The notes below the pieces were generated by a model that was not told where the DNA came from, ran no database searches, and worked only from the letters and a program-made list of their open reading frames with translations. Shown one piece after another: positions 1-4,804 of a stretch of 5,092 bases of DNA. The stretch's first letter is position 1, and every line of letters starts with the position of its first letter. Origin of the DNA: Anaerolineaceae bacterium (lineage in GTDB: Bacteria > Chloroflexota > Anaerolineae > Anaerolineales > Anaerolineaceae); NCBI GenBank assembly GCA_003158355.1, contig PMIV01000190.1:1-5092 (forward strand), given 5' to 3'. Made by a program: the position numbers and the translations under genes.

Positions 1-1
1 C

Positions 2-1303
2 GACCCCAATACCGAAAAAAAGAGTAATTCCAAAGATCACACCACAGATACAGTACCGCAGTTCTTTGCCGACCTGGGCCCTGGGCTAATCACCGGTGCC
101 GCCGATGATGATCCTTCCGGTATCTCCACGTATTCGGTCGCTGGGGCGGCTTTTGGCTACATGCCTTTATGGACGGCAATCTTCTCGTTCCCGTTGATGG
201 CTGCCGTTCAACTGATGTGTGCACGACTCGGTTTGGTAACCGGCCGCGGATTGGCTGGCGTAGTACGGCGATATTATCCACGCTGGGTGCTGTGGTCAGC
301 CTGCGCAGTCTTGATCGTGGCCAATGTTTTTAACATTGGCGCCGATCTCGGCGGCATGGCTGAAGCAATGGAAATGATGACCGGGATTAAAGCGTATTTC
401 TGGACCCCGATATTCACCATTCTGATCATTTCACTGCTCTTTTTTACCACTTACCGGCAATTTGCCCGCATCTTTAAATGGTTGACATTGGTACTCTTTG
501 CCTACATCATAACTGCCTTCCTTGCCCGGCCGGACTGGCTCGCTGTTTTAAAGGCAACTTTTATTCCCCACGTTCAATGGTCGAGTGCATTTCTCGCCAC
601 CTTTGTCGGCATCCTGGGCACAACCATTTCTCCCTATCTTTTCTTTTGGCAAGCATCACAAGAAGTTGAAGATGAGCGAGCACTGGGGAGAACCACGATC
701 AAACAGCGTGAAGGTGCGACCGTTAAGGAATTAAAAGCAGCCCGTACGGATGTTTTCACAGGAATGTTTTTCTCTAATCTCGTCATGTATTTCATCATCC
801 TCACTACGGCGGCAACCTTGAACGCAAGTGGTCAAACGAATATCGAAACCGCCCGCCAAGCAGCCGAAGCCCTACGCCCTTTAGCCGGTGATGCAGCCTA
901 TCTCTTGTTCACAATTGGATTGATCGGCACCGGTATCCTGGCTGTTCCAGTTCTTGCAGGGTCCGCTGCTTATGCGGTATCGGAAGCATCGGGGTGGCGC
1001 GGCACATTGGAAGACAAACCGCAATTTTCCCGTAAGTTTTATACAATGATCGCAATTGCCATGTTATTGGGTCTGATTCTGGATTTTGTTGGCTTTAATG
1101 CCGTCAAGATGCTCTTTTATTCCGCTGTGCTCAACGGAGTGCTGGCTCCGCCTCTGATCGTGCTGGTTGTGCTGCTGACGAGTAATTCAAAAATAATGGG
1201 CAACCGAGTAAGTTCGCGGCTGCTGCGCTTTTTCGGCTGGGCAGCAGCAGTGATCATGACCGCGTCAAGTATAGCCATGTTTGTTACCTTGTTTCACGGG
1301 TGA
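2..1303 (+). CDS. NRAMP-superfamily divalent metal transporter, 5'-truncated by the window edge
   Basis: An integral membrane transporter predicted to move divalent metal ions (Mn, Fe or possibly Mg) across the cytoplasmic membrane. The frame is open from base 2 with no stop, so the start lies upstream; the first ATG in view (161) falls inside the conserved core and is not the start. 433 residues are visible. After a hydrophilic N-terminal tail, TM1 carries LGPGLITGAADDDPSG (visible residues 25-40), the position of the classical NRAMP DPGN motif. TM6 reads GTTISPYLFFWQ (around 206-217), where classical members have M-P-H-N. A charged loop with EVEDE follows, then further hydrophobic segments to the C-terminus. 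About 11 membrane segments fit the family. The DPSG/SPY combination marks a divergent NRAMP clade, so MntH-like specificity should not be assumed. It stands alone: no clear terminator follows, and the next gene has its own promoter. Family assignment is firm; substrate is not. Confidence 0.9.
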   Translation, partial: DPNTEKKSNSKDHTTDTVPQFFADLGPGLITGAADDDPSGISTYSVAGAAFGYMPLWTAIFSFPLMAAVQLMCARLGLVTGRGLAGVVRRYYPRWVLWSACAVLIVANVFNIGADLGGMAEAMEMMTGIKAYFWTPIFTILIISLLFFTTYRQFARIFKWLTLVLFAYIITAFLARPDWLAVLKATFIPHVQWSSAFLATFVGILGTTISPYLFFWQASQEVEDERALGRTTIKQREGATVKELKAARTDVFTGMFFSNLVMYFIILTTAATLNASGQTNIETARQAAEALRPLAGDAAYLLFTIGLIGTGILAVPVLAGSAAYAVSEASGWRGTLEDKPQFSRKFYTMIAIAMLLGLILDFVGFNAVKMLFYSAVLNGVLAPPLIVLVVLLTSNSKIMGNRVSSRLLRFFGWAAAVIMTASSIAMFVTLFHG

Positions 1304-1435
1304 AGCCAAGCACATCTGATCACCATAACCTCCTGCAACTGCGCTACCGTATATTCGCGAAGAGGCTTTTGACCTGACTCCTGCCAAATTATTTCCAAAT
1401 TGAACGGTCCACAAAGTTGACCCGGAAGTTCGAGC

Positions 1436-1466
1436 TTGAATGGCAACATCTTAGATATGGTATAGT
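1436..1466 (+). promoter_or_regulatory. Sigma-70-type promoter with extended -10 for the small membrane protein gene
   Basis: TATAGT (1461-1466) matches the -10 consensus at five of six positions. TGG directly before it gives an extended -10 (TGn). A TTGAAT element at 1436-1441 could be the -35, but the 19-base spacing is long; extended -10 promoters tolerate a weak -35. Transcription would begin near 1473, leaving a leader of about 30 bases before the GTG at 1503. Prediction from sequence only. Confidence 0.5.
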
Positions 1467-1493
1467 GAATAAAACAAGGATAGTTGCCGAAAT

Positions 1494-1497
1494 GGAG
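1494..1497 (+). promoter_or_regulatory. Ribosome binding site supporting the GTG start at 1503
   Basis: GGAG lies five bases before the GTG at 1503. No ATG is available in frame before the first membrane helix, so this Shine-Dalgarno element is the main support for a GTG start. Confidence 0.6.
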
Positions 1498-1502
1498 TAT
1501 CC

Positions 1503-1730
1503 GTGGCTGACGATTTGCGCAAGTATGCAAAAAAAACCAACACACAATTGATCATAGGGGCTTTTGTGCTTTTATTTGTGGTTGGTCTGGGTCTGATCGC
1601 ATTGATCTACGGAATGAATGCAGCCTTGATGGGTCTGCTGTGTTTGCTGGCCATGCTGGTTCCGATCGGGTTGGTTGCCCTGGTAATGTTTGGCTTGAAC
1701 CTCCTGGTGAAAAGGATAAACAAGCAATGA
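1503..1730 (+). CDS. Small two-helix membrane protein, function unknown
   Basis: A 75-residue protein I cannot assign to a named family. A short charged N-terminus (MADDLRKYAKK) is followed by two hydrophobic stretches, about residues 16-36 and 40-67, separated by a brief polar turn around YGMN. It ends in a basic tail (VKRINKQ). The positive charges at both ends suggest both termini are cytoplasmic, with a hairpin in the membrane. The start is GTG with GGAG five bases upstream and a promoter about 40 bases upstream, and a strong terminator follows ten bases after the stop, so this looks like a complete single-gene transcription unit. Those signals make it credible despite its size. The GLLCLLAMLVPIGL segment is reminiscent of small hypothetical proteins in Chloroflexota, which is a recollection rather than a search result. 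No catalytic or ligand motif is visible. Confidence 0.75.
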   Translation: MADDLRKYAKKTNTQLIIGAFVLLFVVGLGLIALIYGMNAALMGLLCLLAMLVPIGLVALVMFGLNLLVKRINKQ

Positions 1731-1739
1731 GAAAGATAG

Positions 1740-1773
1740 AAAACAGGCCGCTGTTTTAAGCAAGGCCTGTTTT
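1740..1773. terminator. Bidirectional intrinsic terminator between convergent genes
   Basis: AAAACAGGCC (1740-1749) pairs perfectly with GGCCTGTTTT (1764-1773) to form a 10-bp stem around a 14-base loop; within the loop GCT (1750-1752) can pair with AGC (1759-1761). Each arm ends in a T-run on the strand being read, so it can terminate the plus-strand small membrane protein gene (stop at 1730) and the minus-strand DUF4230 gene (stop at 1811). Confidence 0.85.
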
Positions 1774-1810
1774 AATTACCGTCGATAGGCTTTGTGACCT
1801 TGAGACAAAA

Positions 1811-2470
1811 TCAGGGAGTTTGCTGCACGAAGATGACATCCGCATACCCCAGCGCAAGGAAGAAGCGGGAAAGGTAAGTTTCAGCGTTTTGCTGCGCTGT
1901 TTTGAGGATGCCGTCGTCAATGGCCGCTTTGCGAATTTCATCCTCGGCAGATTGCCGCGCCAGGGTTTCGAGGTTCTGGTCGGGGCTCCTCAAGACGCCT
2001 GTGTCTCGTTCGTAGACGTAAGTCTTCTCGTTATCCAGGGTGGCGATGAATACTTCCGCAGCCGGCAGGCGAACATTCAGCACACTGCCAGTCAGCCACA
2101 TGTCCTTCGGCATTATTTTTGCCAGGTCAACGCCGGCGATCACGGTGCCGTGCGCCACCAGCAAGAGTTTGTCTGCAAAGAGGAAGCCAAATGTTCCCTG
2201 GTTGGTTTCGGCAGTAATGACTTTTTCAACCGTATATTGAATCGTTTCCAGGCGGGCCAGCGCGCGCACGTCGTGGATGATCGTGACCGGATCGGGGATT
2301 ATGGTCGGGGTGGGATGCAGCAATTCCGAGATCTGCGTGCTGGCGGCATTGTTCGCCTGCTTCAAGGGATTCACCGCGTCCGTGATGCTTTTATTGACGG
2401 AGGAGATGACAACCCAGGCTGCAACAATGAGAACTAAAATTATCGCGATCTGAGCATACCTTTTAATCAT
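1811..2470 (-). CDS. DUF4230 domain protein with N-terminal membrane anchor
   Basis: A 219-residue protein of unknown function, probably held in the cytoplasmic membrane with its main domain outside. Residues 6-23 form one hydrophobic helix (IAIILVLIVAAWVVISS) after a short basic start (MIKRY). A polar, Pro/Thr-rich linker (HPTPTIIPDP, about 52-61) leads to the DUF4230 domain: VTIIHDVRALARLETIQYTV (62-81), then KLLLVAHGTVIAGVDLAKI (101-119) with the characteristic G-x-V-x-AG-x-DL pattern, and LNVRLPAAEVF (131-141). The C-terminal 60 residues are an acidic and basic helical stretch. ATG at 2470 is preferred over an in-frame TTG at 2491, because a perfect -10 element lies between them and the ATG begins exactly at the membrane-anchor leader. 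No good Shine-Dalgarno precedes the ATG. It converges on the small membrane protein gene and shares its terminator. The family match rests on remembered pattern; no biochemical role is known to me. Confidence 0.8.
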   Translation of the reverse strand: MIKRYAQIAIILVLIVAAWVVISSVNKSITDAVNPLKQANNAASTQISELLHPTPTIIPDPVTIIHDVRALARLETIQYTVEKVITAETNQGTFGFLFADKLLLVAHGTVIAGVDLAKIMPKDMWLTGSVLNVRLPAAEVFIATLDNEKTYVYERDTGVLRSPDQNLETLARQSAEDEIRKAAIDDGILKTAQQNAETYLSRFFLALGYADVIFVQQTP

Positions 2471-2476
2471 ATTAAA

Positions 2477-2482
2477 ATTATA
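2477..2482 (-). promoter_or_regulatory. Perfect -10 element for the DUF4230 gene, possibly giving a leaderless mRNA
   Basis: On the minus strand TATAAT occupies 2482-2477, preceded by TG in the context ACTGTATAAT. Six bases (TTTAAT) separate it from the ATG at 2470, so the expected transcription start coincides with or closely abuts the start codon. Only a weak -35 candidate (near TTCAGT, 16-17 bases upstream) is visible. The absence of a purine-rich ribosome site agrees with a leaderless transcript. Confidence 0.55.
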
Positions 2483-2594
2483 CAGTCCCAATCGGGTAAC
2501 TGAACATACAAAAAGGCGACAAAACTACCTCTTTGCCAAGATCTCCACCTATTGTGTTTGCTGGATAAAGCGTAACCAGAAAATGAAAGATTTT

Positions 2595-2624
2595 AAGCGT
2601 TCTCAAAACAAGAGGCGCTTTTTT
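2595..2624 (+). terminator. Terminator-like hairpin with T-run, no obvious upstream gene
   Basis: AAGCG (2595-2599) pairs with CGCTT (2616-2620), and CTC (2602-2604) with GAG (2612-2614), with a T-G wobble and one bulged base between, around the loop AAAACAA. Six T residues (2619-2624) follow on the plus strand. The architecture is that of a Rho-independent terminator, but the DNA just upstream is the promoter side of a minus-strand gene, so the transcript it would stop is unknown. Confidence 0.45.
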
Positions 2625-2837
2625 AATTTCCATTTGGATTTTTTCAATGAAGGGCTGCGCAAGATTGGTAGAAAAAATATAGATATTTGTTACTTTTAAT
2701 TTGTGAAGCTGATAGCTGCTTTCAGGTAAGATTGTAGTGCTTCAATAATTTGACCCCTTCGGTCAGAATCTTCATTAAGCGGTGAACCGTTTAAATGTTG
2801 ATAAATTTACGATCAGATTTAAAACCAAAAAGGAATA

Positions 2838-2842
2838 GAGGA
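2838..2842 (+). promoter_or_regulatory. Ribosome binding site of the ferritin-like gene
   Basis: GAGGA ends seven bases before the ATG at 2850, within an A-rich, weakly structured leader. It fixes the start of the 100-residue protein. Confidence 0.7.
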
Positions 2843-2849
2843 AAATAAT

Positions 2850-3152
2850 ATGCCAGTATTTGGATCACCGTTTGCAGGGTTAGCAAACAGCAGAAAACTC
2901 ACTGAACCAGAACTTATCAGAGCCATTCGTTTCGCGGTTGCCGCAGAGGATGAAGCCACTCAGTTGTATACGCAGCTTGCCGAATCCACAGATAACAAAC
3001 TCGCCATTAAAGTGCTGAAAAGTGTAGCGGACGAAGAACGAGTGCACATGGGAGAGTTTCTAAGGTTACTCCGCGAAGTTGCTCCAGACGAAGAAAAGTT
3101 TTATGCCTTGGGCGCCAAAGAAGTTGAGGATGAGATCAAGAAATTGAAGTAA
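2850..3152 (+). CDS. Half-length ferritin/rubrerythrin-like di-iron protein
   Basis: A 100-residue ferritin-superfamily protein, expected to bind and oxidise ferrous iron in the cytoplasm or inside an encapsulin shell. Helix 1 (about residues 18-45) carries AVAAEDEATQLYTQLAE with ligand candidate Glu33. Helix 2 (about 50-76) carries VADEERVHMGEFLRLL with Glu63-x-x-His66, plus Glu62 and Glu69 nearby. A short acidic C-terminal helix follows. Full ferritins and rubrerythrins have a four-helix bundle with two such helix pairs; here only one pair exists, so a complete di-iron site must form between subunits, as in encapsulated ferritins. The layout also resembles the ferritin-like domain fused to the Pyrococcus encapsulin. 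No encapsulin gene is in the window and the C-terminus (DEIKKLK) has no typical encapsulin-targeting tail. The Fe-SOD gene lies 79 bases downstream on the same strand, which suggests joint expression. Fold assignment is good; cargo status is open. Confidence 0.85.
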   Translation: MPVFGSPFAGLANSRKLTEPELIRAIRFAVAAEDEATQLYTQLAESTDNKLAIKVLKSVADEERVHMGEFLRLLREVAPDEEKFYALGAKEVEDEIKKLK

Positions 3153-3166
3153 ATGTTCTCTCACCC

Positions 3167-3200
3167 GGCAGGGCTCTTCATTTTAGTAGTGTGAGCCGCC
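3167..3200 (+). other. Hairpin between the ferritin-like and SOD genes
   Basis: GGC (3167-3169) and GGCTC (3172-3176) pair with GAGCC (3193-3197) and GCC (3198-3200), giving eight pairs with a two-base bulge and a 16-base loop. No T-run follows, so it is not a standard terminator. An alternative CTCAC (3160-3164) with GTGAG (3191-3195) pairing competes for the same 3' arm. It could be an mRNA processing or stabilising structure between the two cistrons; this is modest evidence. Confidence 0.3.
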
Positions 3201-3219
3201 AGCATCAACCCCCAACCAT

Positions 3220-3225
3220 AAGGAG
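3220..3225 (+). promoter_or_regulatory. Ribosome binding site of the superoxide dismutase gene
   Basis: AAGGAG, a near-consensus Shine-Dalgarno sequence, lies six bases before the ATG at 3232. It supports the longer N-terminus of this enzyme over any internal start. Confidence 0.8.
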
Positions 3226-3231
3226 ACTAAT

Positions 3232-3879
3232 ATGAATAAGAGTGATACTAGTATTTCTTCGGACACATCAGATATCGCCTTGACTTATGTTTTACCCCCC
3301 CTTCCATATGCAGAAAACGCACTTGAGCCAGTCATCTCCGCTAAAACCCTGAGTTTTCACTATGAGAAACATCACAAAGCCTATGTAGATAACCTGAACA
3401 AATTGGTTATAGGTTCAGATTACAACGAAATGCCCCTGGAAGACATCATTACCGGAACCGCAGCAAGACCAGAAAGAAACGCAATCTTCAACAATGCTGC
3501 GCAATCTTGGAACCATACGTTCTACTGGCAAAGCCTGAGCCCAAAAGGTGGAGGCGAACCCCCTTCCTCACTCAAACAAAAAATGGAAGAATCATTTGGC
3601 AGCGTGGATGCCTGCAAAAAGCTGCTTTCGAGCATGGCCGTCTCTCAATTTGGAAGTGGTTGGGTCTGGCTGGTACTTGACGGCGAAAAGCTCAAGGTTG
3701 TCAAGACAAGTAATGCCGAAAACCCCGTGCCAACAGCCATGAAACCGCTGCTCACCATTGACGTTTGGGAGCATGCCTATTACCTGGATTATCAGAATCG
3801 CCGAGTTGATTATGTGAATGCCGTGCTGGAGAAACTGATCAACTGGGAATTCGCGCTTCAGAACCTCAGTAAAAAATGA
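3232..3879 (+). CDS. sodB: Iron-type superoxide dismutase (Fe/Mn family)
   Basis: Converts superoxide to hydrogen peroxide and oxygen in the cytoplasm; no signal peptide is present. 215 residues, against about 193 for E. coli SodB, the excess being a polar Ser/Asp-rich N-terminal tail (residues 1-16). The N-terminal helical domain begins at [15 protein letters not shown]. All four metal ligands are present: His43 ([13 protein letters not shown]), His95 (WNHTFYW), and Asp177 and His181 ([11 protein letters not shown]). Gln91 in [10 protein letters not shown] and Ala162 in TSNAENP are the iron-type outer-sphere pattern; manganese enzymes usually have Gly at the first site and Gln at the second. 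Iron use is therefore likely, although cambialistic activity cannot be excluded. A strong Shine-Dalgarno site fixes the start. It follows the ferritin-like gene by 79 bases, a sensible pairing since iron storage limits the Fenton chemistry that the peroxide product would feed. A perfect 46-base hairpin follows 15 bases after the stop. Confidence 0.95.
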   Translation: MNKSDTSISSDTSDIALTYVLPPLPYAENALEPVISAKTLSFHYEKHHKAYVDNLNKLVIGSDYNEMPLEDIITGTAARPERNAIFNNAAQSWNHTFYWQSLSPKGGGEPPSSLKQKMEESFGSVDACKKLLSSMAVSQFGSGWVWLVLDGEKLKVVKTSNAENPVPTAMKPLLTIDVWEHAYYLDYQNRRVDYVNAVLEKLINWEFALQNLSKK

Positions 3880-3894
3880 GCCGAGAATAATTAG

Positions 3895-3940
3895 TGAGCG
3901 AAGTCGTTGGAAGAAGGGTATCAACCAACGACTTCGCTCA
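3895..3940. repeat. Perfect 16-bp inverted repeat (REP-like intergenic palindrome)
   Basis: TGAGCGAAGTCGTTGG (3895-3910) is the exact reverse complement of CCAACGACTTCGCTCA (3925-3940), with a 14-base loop (3911-3924). No T-run follows on either side, so it is not a standard intrinsic terminator. The arm closely resembles the CTGAGCGnAGTCGAAGG type palindrome, which I recall as scattered through intergenic DNA of many environmental bacteria. It fills almost the whole gap between the SOD stop and the hydrolase ribosome site. It may block 3' exonuclease or translation read-through, or be a non-autonomous repeat moved by a RAYT-type transposase; neither role is shown here. Confidence 0.85.
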
Positions 3941-3946
3941 GCAATT

Positions 3947-3951
3947 GGAGG
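3947..3951 (+). promoter_or_regulatory. Ribosome binding site that decides the hydrolase start
   Basis: GGAGG lies six bases before GTG at 3958. It favours that GTG over the upstream in-frame TTG at 3907, which sits inside the hairpin arm and would add 17 residues with no family counterpart. Confidence 0.85.
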
Positions 3952-3957
3952 TACATT

Positions 3958-4782
3958 GTGAGTGTGATCACGGTAAAAGATGGTACACAGATCTATTACA
4001 AAGATTGGGGCACAGGCAATCCGGTGGTGTTCAGCCACGGCTGGCCGCTTAATTCGGATAGTTGGGAATCGCAGATGTTATTCCTGGCCACCAGAGGTTA
4101 CCGCTGCATCGCCCACGACCGCCGCGGACACGGCCGCTCGAGCCAGCCCTGGAACGGTAACGAGATGGACACCTATGCTGATGATCTTTCGGAACTGATC
4201 GAATCGCTCAACCTGGAGAACATTTTTCTGGTCGGTTTCTCCGCAGGCGGCGGTGAAATTGCACGATATATCGGCCGCCACGGCACAAAACGAATCGCCA
4301 AAGCCGCTTTGATCTCATCCGTCCCTCCTTTGATGCTGAAAACAGCAGCCAACCCCGAGGGCTTAACCATAGACAAATTCGACGCCATCCGCAGCGGCTC
4401 ACGGGCTGACCGCTCGCAGTTCTACAAAGATCTCGCCAGCGGCCCCTTCTTTGGCGCCAACCGGCCGGGGGCCAAAGTGTCGCAGGGCATGATGGATACC
4501 TTCTGGCTGCAGGGGATGCAGGCTGGAGCCAGGGGTACGTTCGAGTGTATCAAGGCCTTTTCCGAAACGGATTTTAGCGAAGACCTCAAGAAGTTCGATG
4601 TACCGACGTTGATCGTTCATGGTGACGATGACCAAATTGTGCCGATCGGCGCCGCGGCGCTGCATTCTGCCAAACTGGTCAAGAACGCCACCTTAAAGAT
4701 CTACAAGGGCGCGCCGCATGGTGTCGCCTACACGCATCAAGACAAGTTGAACGCCGACTTACTGGCATTCCTTAAAACTTGA
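3958..4782 (+). CDS. Alpha/beta hydrolase, cofactor-free haloperoxidase / arylesterase family
   Basis: A cytoplasmic serine hydrolase of the non-heme chloroperoxidase/arylesterase family, whose members hydrolyse aryl and small esters and can form peracids from carboxylic acids and peroxide. From the GTG it has 274 residues, matching the usual 270-280. Features in order: [12 protein letters not shown] (26-37) with the HGWP oxyanion-hole loop; [14 protein letters not shown] (52-65); nucleophile elbow GFSAGGGE with Ser95; [15 protein letters not shown] (102-116), a family signature; a cap region (about 125-205); HGDDDQIVP with Asp225; and GAPHG with His254. The 29-residue Asp-His spacing agrees with characterised relatives. 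No cofactor motif or signal peptide is present. The perfect GGAGG sets the start. It is separated from the SOD gene by a strong hairpin and followed 22 bases later by the prenyltransferase gene, so it may be the first gene of a new unit, although no promoter is clear. Its codons look more GC-rich than those of the SOD and ferritin-like genes. Natural substrate unknown. Confidence 0.9.
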   Translation: MSVITVKDGTQIYYKDWGTGNPVVFSHGWPLNSDSWESQMLFLATRGYRCIAHDRRGHGRSSQPWNGNEMDTYADDLSELIESLNLENIFLVGFSAGGGEIARYIGRHGTKRIAKAALISSVPPLMLKTAANPEGLTIDKFDAIRSGSRADRSQFYKDLASGPFFGANRPGAKVSQGMMDTFWLQGMQAGARGTFECIKAFSETDFSEDLKKFDVPTLIVHGDDDQIVPIGAAALHSAKLVKNATLKIYKGAPHGVAYTHQDKLNADLLAFLKT

Positions 4783-4804
4783 GAATGCTGGAGTTAAGTT
4801 ATCT

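Larger units (their letters stand above)
2471..2849. other. AT-rich divergent spacer without a convincing gene
   Basis: This spacer separates the minus-strand DUF4230 gene from the plus-strand ferritin-like gene, so it should hold both promoters. The DUF4230 -10 is at 2477-2482; I find no convincing -35/-10 pair for the ferritin-like gene. It contains a terminator-like hairpin (2595-2624), an AT palindrome (2675-2688), a small TGACC/GGTCA hairpin (2751-2765) and a CGGT/ACCG palindrome (2780-2789). Short open frames exist on both strands (ATG at 2583 plus, 38 residues; ATG at 2633 minus, 51 residues) but lack ribosome sites and recognisable features. No tRNA cloverleaf or insertion-sequence end is seen. 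Confidence 0.6.

Noticed and set aside
161..1303. Start of the transporter at ATG 161
   Set aside because: The conserved TM1 motif DDDPSG is encoded upstream of this ATG in the same open frame, so the true start lies before the window.
1354..1361. TTCGCGAA palindrome in the spacer after the transporter gene
   Set aside because: Eight bases of self-complementarity alone are common by chance; there is no extended stem or T-run to make it a terminator, and no repeat partner in the window.
1294..1545. Minus-strand open frame (83 codons) covering the spacer after the transporter gene
   Set aside because: It begins inside the small membrane protein gene, runs across that gene's promoter and leader, and ends in the transporter 3' end. 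No ribosome site or family feature is visible. A decayed gene remnant in 1304-1430 cannot be fully excluded.
1820..2437. Long plus-strand open frame (205 codons) opposite the DUF4230 gene
   Set aside because: Its translation has no recognisable domain, while the minus strand gives a coherent anchor, linker and DUF4230 pattern with a good start and shared terminator. It is an antisense shadow.
2478..2633. Small minus-strand ORF of 51 codons upstream of the DUF4230 gene
   Set aside because: No ribosome site, no recognisable sequence, and it ends inside the DUF4230 -10 element.
2583..2699. Small plus-strand ORF of 38 codons in the AT-rich spacer
   Set aside because: It has no Shine-Dalgarno site, spans the terminator-like hairpin, and its Lys/Phe/Asn-rich translation is typical of AT-rich noncoding DNA.
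3907..3957. Upstream TTG start for the alpha/beta hydrolase
   Set aside because: The TTG is in the stem of the perfect hairpin and has no ribosome site; the 17 added residues do not fit the family N-terminus. GTG at 3958 has a perfect GGAGG at six bases.
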